A stretch of 64,000 bases of DNA from Gammaproteobacteria bacterium (GCA_024235135.1 JACKMZ010000013.1:1-64000); one strand, 5' to 3'. Shown: positions 8,959 to 16,984, numbered from the stretch's first letter. Made by a program: numbers and translations. The notes: generated from the letters alone by a model not told the origin.

Positions 8959-9750
8959 TCAAAAGGCGCATTTCACCACGCCACCGTCCACTCTCAGTGC
9001 CGCACCGGTGGTAGCCGAAGCTAGAGGACTCACGACATAGGCCACCAGGGCCGCCACTTCATCGGTTGTCGCGAAGCGTTTGATCAACGATGTCGGCCTG
9101 ACCTTCGAAAAGAACTCTTTCTCGAATTCCTCGAAGGATTGACCATTTTGAGCGGCCAACTGTCCGACAAAGTCCCCCACGCCACGAGACTTGGTGGGTC
9201 CCGGCAACACACAGTTGACGGTAATACCGGTTCCGGCGACGGACTCGGCAATGCCACGCGAAACCGCCAGTTGAGCAGTTTTCGTCATCCCGTAGTGAAT
9301 CATTTCCTCGGGAATCTGTACGCCGCTTTCGCTGGAGATGAACACGATGCGTCCCCAATTCCGTTTTTTCATACCCGGCAGATAAATCCGACTCAGCCGC
9401 ACTCCACTGAGCACATTGACTTCAAAAAATCGCCGCCAGTCGTCGTCGGAGATATCCCCGAATGCGCAAGGCTCGAAAATACCCAGATTGTTGACCAAGA
9501 TGTTGACTTCCGGGTAGTCCCTAGCAAGCCGGTCCGTTGCTTCGGCCGTCGCCAAATCGCCTGCGAAGCCTACGAACTCGCCGGAAACTTGAGATGCCAA
9601 CTCCGCAACGGCCTTATCGACGGTGTCTTGCGTTCGTCCGTTGACGATCACTTTCGCCCCTTCCGCGCCCAGTGTCTTGGCGATGGCACGACCAATTCCC
9701 GCCGTACTGCCCGAAACCAAGGCCAGTTTACCGTCAAGTCGCAGATCCAT
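8959..9750 (-). CDS. SDR family NAD(P)-dependent oxidoreductase
   Basis: A classical short-chain dehydrogenase of 263 residues. It has the cofactor motif SGSTAGIG (13-20), the structural NNLG (87-90), and catalytic Ser140 with Tyr153 and Lys157 (YGMTK). The C-terminal segment ATTGAALRVDGG is typical of the FabG-like group. AGGAGG lies a few bases upstream of the ATG at 9750. The substrate cannot be inferred, and the neighbours (pirin, rep) give no pathway. Confidence 0.92.
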   Translation of the reverse strand: MDLRLDGKLALVSGSTAGIGRAIAKTLGAEGAKVIVNGRTQDTVDKAVAELASQVSGEFVGFAGDLATAEATDRLARDYPEVNILVNNLGIFEPCAFGDISDDDWRRFFEVNVLSGVRLSRIYLPGMKKRNWGRIVFISSESGVQIPEEMIHYGMTKTAQLAVSRGIAESVAGTGITVNCVLPGPTKSRGVGDFVGQLAAQNGQSFEEFEKEFFSKVRPTSLIKRFATTDEVAALVAYVVSPLASATTGAALRVDGGVVKCAF

Positions 9751-9964
9751 AGAACCTCCTCAATTGACCCAATCTACGGGTAACAGGATGTATACCGTCC
9801 CCATCGACACGCTGGCATCGTTTGAGCACTGCATTGGGACTCGTGCGATCCGGCGTCGGCACCTTGGGTTTCGGAATAACGACGCTGCTCGTCATGGCCT
9901 ATACACCGTTCGGATAAGCTTTCACCAACTTCGGATTCCAACGCTCCGCTCCAGCCGTTTCCAA

Positions 9965-11356
9965 TCACTGACCCGCATCGGCCATTTCATGGCGCTGCGC
10001 TTTTGCATACGCTTCAAGCGACAGTTCCTCCGGCTTGCTGAGGAGGTGCTTAACCAGATACTCCTCCGCGAAATTGTGCAGAATGATTGGATTGTTCCAA
10101 CCCCCGCCTTCCGTGAAAAGCGCCTCCCTGGCTCCGCTAAGCCCACCGGCTTGAATGTAGTTTTGCCGATAAGCCTCTTGTTCCTGCTCCGATAGCGCGG
10201 AGAAAGCGGCTTTAGCGCGCTCACGCCGTAATTTTTCCCACTCGTGTTGCAATCGCTCGTAAGATCGGGCTTGAACCTTCGATGCCTCTCGTCCAGGTTT
10301 GTTTTGTTTACCCGCGCCTGGCTTCGAACCCTTCCCAGCTTGTATCACCTCCTGCTGATAATCGTCGACTATCGCACTGGCGAGGTAACCACCGAGGTTA
10401 TGCAATCGCTTACCGGCGGCCAGTTCCTTTTCCACCTGGTCGATCTTCCGTTGGATGTACGCATGGTCATAGGCTTCCACCAACATGATCGCCCGCTTGC
10501 GGGCTACCCCTTGATCAACCAGGCGATTGAGCGCCGACTGTTGTTGCTCAGAAAGCGAACTATTGCGAAGCAGCACCCGTTCCCCTGCACCCGATTCCCG
10601 GCCCTCTCCAACCGGTATATCGATCGGCAACGGGGGTTGGTATGCTAGCTTACGCTTCAGGGAGAACACCACGGCTGACACTCTGCGAGACTTTCGCTGC
10701 AAAGCCTGGTCGACTTCGATATCCGTACTGACGTTGATTTCCTCGATAGCCGGTTTCAGAACGGCTCGGTTGAATATCTTGAACTCCTCGTACTGGTCCT
10801 TGCCAATGCCCAACAAAACCCGCAGTTCCTTAATGCTTACCGGCGCCAATTGCGCTTCAAGAGTCCGCCGACGCGACAGTTCGTCGACAAAGAATTCGTA
10901 CAGAATCAGAGAATGCTTCTTGCTGAAACGAGTCTGGATCAGCAGATAGAATTTGGCGAACAGCATGGGATTCCTGATCCAGGACGCGATCTGTTCGTTG
11001 ACGCGGTAACGCACTATCCCCCCGCGAATAATCTTGGCCGACGCGAGAAAGGTACAAACCCCCCATTCCACGACTTTGTCCCTTTCGAAAATATTCCACT
11101 TGACCGCGGTCGTCACCAACGTTTCAAGCGCTTCTTTGAGGGGTTCGCGATTACGGCTGGAATAGTTGATTTGACTGCACAGTTGTGGTAGTGACAGATC
11201 ATGTTCACCGGCCTGGAGATCGTGCAATTGGAAATCCGCCATGATGGCATTGATCATTTTTCGTTCGACAAAAGAGAAATCGTTAGCGATATGCACCGTC
11301 GCCGTCGGTTTCAAGACTTCTGTCGGTAGTAGTTCTGAAGCGGCATCTACTTTCAT
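9965..11356 (-). CDS. Plasmid replication initiator protein (Rep_3 family)
   Basis: A 463-residue initiator. The N-terminal 250 residues follow the paired winged-helix plan of Rep_3 (RepB/RepE/Pi-type) proteins. It opens with NDFSFVERKMINAIMADFQ, continues through LLIQTRFSKKHSLILYEF (helix of the first winged helix) and then VSIKELRVLLGIG with NRAVLKPAIEEIN (second winged helix, iteron recognition). A highly charged C-terminal extension of about 200 residues has no counterpart in the usual 230-330 residue members. GGGAGG lies 8 bases before the ATG. Iterons lie directly upstream, and an inverted repeat of the iteron core sits at the promoter. It would bind iterons, open the AT-rich DNA and load the host helicase. 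Confidence 0.9.
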   Translation of the reverse strand: MKVDAASELLPTEVLKPTATVHIANDFSFVERKMINAIMADFQLHDLQAGEHDLSLPQLCSQINYSSRNREPLKEALETLVTTAVKWNIFERDKVVEWGVCTFLASAKIIRGGIVRYRVNEQIASWIRNPMLFAKFYLLIQTRFSKKHSLILYEFFVDELSRRRTLEAQLAPVSIKELRVLLGIGKDQYEEFKIFNRAVLKPAIEEINVSTDIEVDQALQRKSRRVSAVVFSLKRKLAYQPPLPIDIPVGEGRESGAGERVLLRNSSLSEQQQSALNRLVDQGVARKRAIMLVEAYDHAYIQRKIDQVEKELAAGKRLHNLGGYLASAIVDDYQQEVIQAGKGSKPGAGKQNKPGREASKVQARSYERLQHEWEKLRRERAKAAFSALSEQEQEAYRQNYIQAGGLSGAREALFTEGGGWNNPIILHNFAEEYLVKHLLSKPEELSLEAYAKAQRHEMADAGQ

Positions 11357-11391
11357 TGACTAGCCTCCCTCGCGTATCGAACTATAGACTC

Positions 11392-11425
11392 AGGTGAACT
11401 TAAATGCTAGCCAATTATTTCACCT
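11392..11425. promoter_or_regulatory. Inverted half-iterons at the rep promoter (putative Rep operator)
   Basis: AGGTGAA (11392-11398) and TTCACCT (11419-11425) form an inverted repeat of the iteron core half-site, 36-69 bases upstream of the rep start. In iteron plasmids, inverted half-iterons at this place are bound by Rep dimers to repress rep. The role here is inferred from sequence and position. Confidence 0.6.
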
Positions 11426-11447
11426 TATTTCCGATCCTCCATGAATT

Positions 11448-12119
11448 GCACAATTCCGTTCACCCTATGCAGCCACTGGTCGTCTATCTCGGTCTTGAAC
11501 AAGATATAACCTACTGAAAATACTGTATATACACTGAGACAACTCGTTGCTAACGAAAGCGATCATCCGCAATTGCACAAATCCTTTCACCTTTGTATAA
11601 GCCTGCACAATTTCATTCACCCAAAAGCACAATTTCATTCACTTTAGATTGATTCTCCAAAAACCATGGTCAGTGTCTGTCGGCGAAGAAATGAAGAAAA
11701 TGGACAAAAAAGCGCCGAATCGTTGCTATAAAACAACAGTTTTTGCACAATTTCGTTCACGTTTTGATGATATTTCGATAGCAGACTCACGGCTCGTCGA
11801 ATGCTTCTCCTATTTGCACAATTTCGTTCACCCTTATTATTACGAATAAACAAAATGTTATAGGAAAAATCACAATTTCGTTCACCGAAAATGCACAATT
11901 TCGTTCACTTTACCATCGAAAAAATCGTTCAAAAACAAATACTTGCGCAGCCTCTTAATTTGTTGTTAATATTAATTGTTGTTAAATATCAACAACATGA
12001 AGCACAAATTCATTCACCTTTCACCGTCGGTATCCAATTTAAAGCAATTTGGCACTTCTGATTTTCATGAGTCAAAATCAAGAAAAACGTCGTGGTGAAC
12101 AGTCACAAATCCGTTCACC
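11448..12119 (+). repeat. Iteron array of the replication origin (at least 10 copies)
   Basis: The consensus on the plus strand is TGCACAATTTCGTTCACC. Copies begin at about 11448, 11574, 11604, 11626, 11743, 11815, 11869, 11892, 12001 and 12102, all in the same orientation and mostly 15-18 matches of 18. Variable positions are the T/A before CA, and TTC or ATC/TTCA in the centre. Degenerate half copies occur near 11412 and 12268. Spacing is irregular, with a cluster at 11574-11643 and another at 11815-11909. The array sits upstream of rep in an AT-rich region, as expected for an iteron-controlled origin. Confidence 0.92.
11941..12000. other. AT-rich segment with TGTTGTT inverted repeat (putative duplex unwinding element)
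   Basis: Between the main iteron cluster and the last two iterons lies a stretch dominated by TTAAT and TGTTGTTAA. TGTTGTT (11977-11983) is inverted as AACAACA (11991-11997). Low stability and location between iterons make it a candidate melting site. Inference only. Confidence 0.45.
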
Positions 12120-12122
12120 ACG
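12091..12122. promoter_or_regulatory. 10-bp inverted repeat enclosing the last iteron
   Basis: CGTGGTGAAC (12091-12100) is perfectly inverted as GTTCACCACG (12113-12122). The right arm contains the conserved end of the tenth iteron, so the left arm is an opposed half-iteron. It could be a second Rep-dimer site or a hairpin. Confidence 0.55.
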
Positions 12123-12124
12123 AC

Positions 12125-12157
12125 AGCTTGTATCGTCACGTGAAAGGAATACAAGCT
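12125..12157. repeat. 9-bp inverted repeat next to the origin
   Basis: AGCTTGTAT (12125-12133) and ATACAAGCT (12149-12157) are perfect inverted arms around a 15-base loop that itself contains the palindrome TCACGTGA (12136-12143). No T-run follows. The role is unknown; a protein-binding site bordering the origin is plausible. Confidence 0.5.
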
Positions 12158-12329
12158 TAACTGTTAACTATTTTGGAGTGATTAACACCCGATATCCGAC
12201 GGGAAGCCGGGAAAAGATCGTTACGGCGGCTATAATCGCCACAAGTGGAGCTGTAAAGGAATTCCAGGTGTTTCGTTCACTGGCAGGATTTCAGTACGGA
12301 ATCCCTTGCGGGCACTGAAATATTTGATC

Positions 12330-12977
12330 CTAAACTGAGGTTGTCCTTGTGTCTGACGCTTGGGGGTATTGATGAGCTATCAATCGCTGATGGCAGGCGG
12401 TTTCGTTCGCGGCCTGCTCGATCAAAGTGTCAGAAATCCACGTTCCCTTTGGATAGACAACACCAGTTGTCACGGCGCCGGTATTCCAAACATCTCGCAT
12501 TGGATCGGATCCTTTCCATCCACTCCGCAAGAGTCCTCCATTGTTCGCCTGTTTATTCAGGGTACCAACACCCATATCAAACCCTATATACGCGACTTGT
12601 TGAACAACGGTAGCGGCAACGATGATGCCGCAGCCGTCAGCGTCGCATTGACGATATGGCAGGTGCCGATACCCGTTGGCGGTGGCGGCATACATGATCA
12701 GGGTCAGCGGCGAGTCATGATCGGTACGGGGAGTCTGAACCGGGACGTCAATAAGGGACAGGTCCATTGCGAACACATAACGACCGGTATAATCATGGAT
12801 CATCTGGATCAAATTCCAGGACATTACAATTGGGGTAGGCAAGCCCAACTTCAATCCATCGACATTTTGATATACACGGGCAAGTGGTCCAACAAAAGCA
12901 AAACATCCGTCCAGGACTTTCTTCCCTGCGGATCGTGCGTAAAGACCTTGGCCGACGTTTTGAGGCCACGTGCTCAA
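12330..12977 (-). CDS. Hypothetical protein of the replicon backbone
   Basis: A 215-codon frame. The opposite strand is also open over much of it, so strand choice is uncertain. I prefer the minus strand because its translation contains protein-like stretches such as HDYTGRYVFAMDLSLIDVPV and LPYRQCDADGCGIIVAATV. The latter resembles the short PxxxCxxxGC motif of the IalB family, but the match is local and I do not claim that function. It lies between the origin and trxC, in the same direction as trxC and parA. Confidence 0.4.
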   Translation of the reverse strand: MSTWPQNVGQGLYARSAGKKVLDGCFAFVGPLARVYQNVDGLKLGLPTPIVMSWNLIQMIHDYTGRYVFAMDLSLIDVPVQTPRTDHDSPLTLIMYAATANGYRHLPYRQCDADGCGIIVAATVVQQVAYIGFDMGVGTLNKQANNGGLLRSGWKGSDPMRDVWNTGAVTTGVVYPKGTWISDTLIEQAANETACHQRLIAHQYPQASDTRTTSV

Positions 12978-13091
12978 CAGATAGCTAACGTATCCAATCT
13001 GGGCAAAGCACTCGATTACGGAGGGTAATAACCGGAAATTAGAAGATACCCATGGGCTTCAAGGTCGGTTTGCCGGGATCGGTTAACCTGG

Positions 13092-13523
13092 TCACAGGCC
13101 GCGAATCCAGCGCACGATGTCGGCCGAACCCATAACGCCGGATTGTCTGGCGACTTCATGCCCCTTTCGAAACAGAGCCAGGGTCGGGATGCTCTGTATC
13201 CTGAACTGCATCGCCAGATTCTGCTCCTGCTCCGTATTGATTTTCGCCAGGCGAATACGAGGCTCCAATTGTACCGCTGCCTGCTCGTAGGCTGGCGCCA
13301 TCATTTTGCAGGGACCACACCACGGTGCCCAGAAATCGACCAGCAAGGGAATGTCATCGTGCTCGATATGCCGTTGAAATTGTGTGCCATCCAGTTCGAC
13401 GGGATGCCCATCGAACAGGGGTCGATGACATTTTCCGCATTGGGGCCGATCTTCCAATCGGCCAGGCGGAATTCGGTTTATCGCTCCGCATTGTGTACAA
13501 ACGATATGTAGACCTTCGTTCAT
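13092..13523 (-). CDS. trxC: Thioredoxin 2 (zinc-ribbon thioredoxin)
   Basis: A 143-residue protein with an N-terminal zinc ribbon (Cys9, Cys12, Cys29, Cys32) followed by a thioredoxin fold with active site WCGPC (68-72) and the cis-proline loop SIPTLALF. This arrangement identifies TrxC rather than TrxA. TrxC reduces protein disulfides in the cytoplasm and is often induced by oxidative stress. I chose ATG 13523 because GAGG lies 5 bases upstream and translation then starts right before the zinc ribbon; the open frame extends further upstream without homology. It lies between the origin region and parA, an unusual place for a housekeeping redox gene. Confidence 0.93.
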   Translation of the reverse strand: MNEGLHIVCTQCGAINRIPPGRLEDRPQCGKCHRPLFDGHPVELDGTQFQRHIEHDDIPLLVDFWAPWCGPCKMMAPAYEQAAVQLEPRIRLAKINTEQEQNLAMQFRIQSIPTLALFRKGHEVARQSGVMGSADIVRWIRGL

Positions 13524-13683
13524 GATGTCCTCGACAAATATTTCGCGTTGCCTATTCGAACGAATAAAGACCGGATGATGGGTGACAGGAATCGAAAATA
13601 GCTGGGCTATTCCAGCCGGTTTCTCAATAGTTCGCAAAGGACCCCAAAACAGGGGTCGGATCGTCAAAGACTTGGAAGCTTGC

Positions 13684-14295
13684 TCAGAAGCGCGATTGCA
13701 ACCATCCGAACAATTCCCTTATCTCCAATGCGGCTTTACCCGATGGTTCGTGTTCCAAAACGCCCAGACCCAGAGTTGCCGCGTGTTGGAAAGCCGCTCG
13801 GTGACCCAGCGTAAAGGGGGCGATTTGAGTTCCATAACCGATGATCACGGCTTTGGCTTCCTCAGCGTCCTGACCACGATGGGGAACCGCATTCAATACG
13901 ACGCTAGCTTCCTTTTGACCCATGCGAACCAATTCCAGGGTGGCTCCCAGGGTATCCAAATCAAATATGGCGGCTCGGCTCGGTATCATGATGACATCGG
14001 CGATTTTTACGGCAGCCAATGTGGTGTTTCCGATGGCCGGTGGCGTATCGATGAAAATCCAATCCGTTTGATTGTTTAACTGGGAAACGATCTGCGGGAG
14101 CCGCGCCGCTTGGGCCGAGACGATGGTCGGATGTTCCGATTGCCGCCGATCACCCCAATTGGCCGCCGTTGCCTGCGGATCGAGATCGACTATCGTGACC
14201 CGACTGCCGTCGGATGATGCGGCTACGGCCAAATTGATCGCCAGCGTCGTCTTGCCGGCGCCGCCTTTTTGCGAAACAATGCTGACAATTCGCAT
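13684..14295 (-). CDS. parA: ParA family partition ATPase
   Basis: A 203-residue short-type ParA without an N-terminal DNA-binding domain. It has the deviant Walker A KGGAGKTT (10-17), Walker A' VDLDPQATAANW, and FIDTPPAIG for the Walker B region. These ATPases move plasmid copies over the nucleoid together with a ParB and a centromere. The start is the ATG at 14295; the frame extends 34 codons upstream without family similarity. It is transcribed away from parB, and the two share an intergenic region with two identical palindromes. This differs from the usual parA-parB operon. Confidence 0.92.
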   Translation of the reverse strand: MRIVSIVSQKGGAGKTTLAINLAVAASSDGSRVTIVDLDPQATAANWGDRRQSEHPTIVSAQAARLPQIVSQLNNQTDWIFIDTPPAIGNTTLAAVKIADVIMIPSRAAIFDLDTLGATLELVRMGQKEASVVLNAVPHRGQDAEEAKAVIIGYGTQIAPFTLGHRAAFQHAATLGLGVLEHEPSGKAALEIRELFGWLQSRF

Positions 14296-14332
14296 GCTGT
14301 TCCCATTCAATTCTGTTGGGGTCGATTGCGTC

Positions 14333-14350
14333 AGTTTACACGTGTAAACT
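14333..14350. promoter_or_regulatory. Palindrome copy 1 in the parA-parB intergenic region (putative parS/operator)
   Basis: AGTTTACACGTGTAAACT is a perfect 18-bp palindrome 38 bases upstream of parA. The GTTT...CACGTG...AAAC layout resembles ParB centromere sites of secondary replicons. The same 16-bp core recurs at 14416-14431. Confidence 0.7.
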
Positions 14351-14415
14351 CTGCAACTAGTTGAATTGTTAACGAGATCGCGAGTCAGTGACTGCACCCG
14401 ATAGATTCAAGCGCA

Positions 14416-14431
14416 GTTTACACGTGTAAAC
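14416..14431. promoter_or_regulatory. Palindrome copy 2 in the parA-parB intergenic region (putative parS/operator)
   Basis: GTTTACACGTGTAAAC, identical in its 16-bp core to the copy at 14334-14349 and 82 bases from it, lies 21 bases before the parB start. I saw no further copy by eye elsewhere in the window. Confidence 0.7.
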
Positions 14432-14452
14432 CCAACCAGACAGCAGTATATC

Positions 14453-15340
14453 ATGGCAAAACGCGCATCCTTGACAGCCGCGGCCAAGCCTCGGGTTTCC
14501 AACCTAACACTTTCGCTTCCTACCATCGAGGATTGGGAATCGGCCGGCGAATTGCAGATGCTGGCGGTTACGGCAATCGATCCGAGTCCCTATCAGGCCA
14601 GAGAGTCCTACAATGAGGATGAGATCGTCGCATTGGCGGCAAGCATCGAGGACGTCGGCATTATTCAACCTATCGTAGTGAGACCTAAATCAGACGAACG
14701 TTACGAGTTGATGGCCGGCCATCGTCGTTGGCTGGCGGCTCAGCGGGTAGGCAAAACCGCGATCCCCGCCGTGATCAGAACCTTAGACGATCGAGGAGCG
14801 GCCGCCTTGTCGCTGATAGAAAACCTGCAACGGGAGGACTTGAATCCCATGGAGGCGGCCCAGGGACTGCACCGAATGCTAACGGATTTTCAAGTGGCGC
14901 AAAAAGATCTGGCCAAACTGCTGGGTCGCTCGAAGGCCGACATTACCTTGACCTTGGGTTTATTGAAATTGCAATCCGACGTTCAGGAATTGGTCAAGCA
15001 AGGTAAATTGAGCGCGGGACATGGTCGGTTGCTGTATCGCTTACCCACGGCGCAACAACGCAGTCTCGCCGGAATGGCCGTGAAGAAGGGCTGGACGGTT
15101 CGTCGCCTCGAAGAAGCCATTTCCGACAGCAAACCTAAATCCAATATTGAAAGCGATCGCGCCAAAGATCCCAACATCCAACGTTTGGAAACCGTGTTGA
15201 TGGAGCATATCGGCCTGCCAGTGAATATCCGGTCCAAGAAAAGTGGTGTGGGATCGCTCACTATTCGATTTCATTCCCTGGAAGAATGTGAAGCGATCAT
15301 GGAAAGGCTTGGCCTCGACCCTGAGCAATACCAGTCCTAA
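14453..15340 (+). CDS. parB: ParB/RepB/Spo0J family partition protein
   Basis: A 295-residue ParB. The N-terminal CTP-binding domain shows SPYQAR, GIIQPIVVR and AGHRRW (GHRR 89-92). Then come ENLQREDLNPMEAA (123-136) and a helix-turn-helix around 149-167 (QKDLAKLLGRSKADITLTL). The C-terminal 60 residues would form the dimerisation domain. It would bind the palindromes upstream and act with ParA in segregation. It is divergent from parA, with a 157-base spacer. The ribosome site is weak, but the start fits the family. Confidence 0.93.
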   Translation: MAKRASLTAAAKPRVSNLTLSLPTIEDWESAGELQMLAVTAIDPSPYQARESYNEDEIVALAASIEDVGIIQPIVVRPKSDERYELMAGHRRWLAAQRVGKTAIPAVIRTLDDRGAAALSLIENLQREDLNPMEAAQGLHRMLTDFQVAQKDLAKLLGRSKADITLTLGLLKLQSDVQELVKQGKLSAGHGRLLYRLPTAQQRSLAGMAVKKGWTVRRLEEAISDSKPKSNIESDRAKDPNIQRLETVLMEHIGLPVNIRSKKSGVGSLTIRFHSLEECEAIMERLGLDPEQYQS

Positions 15341-15692
15341 ATTTCGCGAATGCCATTTGAGCGTGACGGCGGCCATTTCGAGGCCGCCCGTTAGGGTGCT
15401 GTTGGCGGGGAACGTATGAGGCATTGAGGACGGATTTACAATTCCAGGATAATCAGGCGTTTTGCGATCCGCCATGCGGCTGCGAAAACAGCATGTCCGG
15501 CCAACCAATCCTTTAGGGATGGATCGAGTAGCTCGGCGAACTGCGGCAACACTCTGCGGGTCACAGCGCCGATGAGGGTGCTAGGCTTCCCAGTAGGCAA
15601 TGGACTCAACACGATGGATAAGGGATGCACGGACATGGCTCTGCGCGCCTAACTCTTAAAATCAGGAGCTTCCAATTTGCGCAAAGCAAGTC
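15341..15692. other. Intergenic stretch after parB
   Basis: It holds a GC-rich hairpin just after parB (arms ACGGCGGCC and GGCCGCC around 15367-15390, without a T-run). On the minus strand there is a weak 66-codon frame (15436-15636) whose C-terminus reads LLDPSLKDWLAGHAVFAAAW. I cannot support the frame as a gene. Confidence 0.45.
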
Positions 15693-16040
15693 TTAAGAAG
15701 TCCCTTGCATTTTGTTGTCCGCCGATTTCTTGCCTTCCGCGAGTTCCTTCACGATCCGCCAGTCTATGATTTTCTCGGTGAATGGCCAGGCCTTCTTGAT
15801 ACGCCATAGCCAACCCAGATCGCGGGCTATTGCGCCGACGAAGGCTCCCAATGTCCAGAGGCAAAAGCCCTTATACAGAAAATTAGTGAAGGTGAAGAAT
15901 CCGATGATGGATATTGCAATTAGGGCTAGTTGGAATGCATAGCGAATCATCGAATTTCGCAATACATAGAAAATCGAGTATCCACGGGCTCGATGCGCCA
16001 GATAGTGACGAGCGAAATCCTGTTCAATTTGACTTTTCAT
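15693..16040 (-). CDS. Hypothetical small membrane protein
   Basis: A 115-residue protein with a charged N-terminus (MKSQIEQDFARHYLAHRARG) and two predicted membrane spans, about 34-52 and 56-72. The C-terminal half is charged, with WRIVKELAEGKKSADNK. I do not recognise the family. The sequence composition and two clean hydrophobic spans suggest a real protein. It follows parB convergently. Confidence 0.6.
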   Translation of the reverse strand: MKSQIEQDFARHYLAHRARGYSIFYVLRNSMIRYAFQLALIAISIIGFFTFTNFLYKGFCLWTLGAFVGAIARDLGWLWRIKKAWPFTEKIIDWRIVKELAEGKKSADNKMQGTS

Positions 16041-16223
16041 TTATTTCTGCGAGCTCCGAATAGGCCCCCCTAAAGTAGGCACGGCTGAAGTTCATCGAGA
16101 GCGGCGCGGGGTTAGGGATCTGCTAGTAAATCTTTCCTTGTGCTTTGCCGCTTCCGCCGCGTCCGCTGTCGCGGATAGTTACGCGGCTTCTCCCCATACC
16201 CTTGGAACCAGCCTTGCCCTGTT

Positions 16224-16544
16224 TTAAGAGAATAGCAGGGCAGGGCCACGCGCGAACTTGGCAAAGAAACGAAGCGGTCTGCCCAACGCATCATTCACCC
16301 CCGACTCGACTGCGACCGCCTCGCCACGACGATACATCGCGAAGACTTCGGGCAAACTATCCACCTGCCAGGTTGGGAAACCTAGCAAGAACAGCGCCCA
16401 CAATATGGAGTCTGGCGGTATTTCTATGAACGTAATGACGTAGCCCACGGCCCTCGATAATTGGTCCGCCATTTCGGCGAACGTCCGGGTTACCGGGCCG
16501 GTGAGCGAATGGGATTTGTTGTCGTGCCGCCGACACAGCGTCAT
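16224..16544 (-). pseudogene. C-terminal remnant of an NmrA-like NAD(P)-binding protein
   Basis: The frame contains LTGPVTRTFAEMADQLSRAV, then YVITFIEIPPDS, GFPTWQVDSLPEVFAMYRRG and GRPLRFFAKFAR. This is the usual C-terminal third of NmrA/SDR5-type NAD(P)H-binding proteins. The nucleotide-binding N-terminus is absent; upstream bases show only scraps in other frames. So it is a truncated copy. Confidence 0.65.
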
Positions 16545-16666
16545 CCGCTATCTTAGCCCGATGGCCTTTGAGGCCCAATATGTCGCTTAATCGCCTGTCC
16601 AAAGTTGACGGACAGGATCACTTGACCAATGAACCAAATTCGTATCCCGACCCCGGAATTCCTTAG

Positions 16667-16695
16667 GAGTTATCCACAGTCACTGTGGATAACTC
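16667..16695. promoter_or_regulatory. 29-bp palindrome with two opposed consensus DnaA boxes
   Basis: GAGTTATCCACAGT (16667-16680) is perfectly inverted as ACTGTGGATAACTC (16682-16695) around a single C. Each arm contains TTATCCACA, the exact high-affinity DnaA box. No T-run follows, so a terminator is unlikely. It lies about 4.6 kb from the iterons. It may be part of a second origin, a DnaA titration site, or the end of a lost element. Confidence 0.75.
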
Positions 16696-16784
16696 GGGAC
16701 CGATCAGCTTTTCTCGCGTATTAAGCTTTTGTTGCAATGTGGGCTTTGCTATTTTGATCATTTTTTCACCAGTCCGCGACGAAC

Positions 16785-16984
16785 CGGAGAGTTACACTGC
16801 CAGCAGCCGGAGCCCACCGAAGCGGTTCGGGGATGGCTCGACGCCGCACCTTACCGGCTTAGCCATTCGTCTTTTTCACGGTTAGAAAGGGTCTCTTCCT
16901 GCACTCCGCCCCGATCTGGGTCTACAATCTTGACTACGACGCCTAGCGTATCCCCTTGGGATTGGGGGTCGGGTAGGACATCAA
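16785..16984 (+). mobile_element. Third IS605/TnpB-type scar (C-terminal coding and right end)
   Basis: CCAGCAGCCGGAGCCCACCG near 16797 matches CCAGCAACGGGAACCCACCG at 3121, the end of the TnpB remnant. GGTCGGGTAGGACATCAA (16967-16984) matches AGTCGGGTAGGATGTCAA (3201-3218). The distance between the two blocks is larger here by about 90 bases, so something was inserted or this copy diverged. No open tnpB frame remains. Confidence 0.6.

Noticed and set aside
11448..12119. CRISPR array
   Set aside because: The repeats are 18 bp, irregularly spaced and lie upstream of a Rep_3 gene with no cas genes. They are iterons.
12049..12318. 89-codon plus-strand frame in the origin
   Set aside because: It runs through iterons and both inverted repeats, with no ribosome site or protein-like pattern.
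12360..13028. 222-codon plus-strand frame opposite the backbone hypothetical gene
   Set aside because: Both strands are open here. The minus-strand translation looks more protein-like and agrees in direction with trxC and parA, so I listed only that one, at low confidence.
16667..16695. Rho-independent terminator
   Set aside because: The stem is long, but its arms are AT/GC mixed consensus DnaA boxes with a one-base centre and no T-run, so a terminator is not supported.
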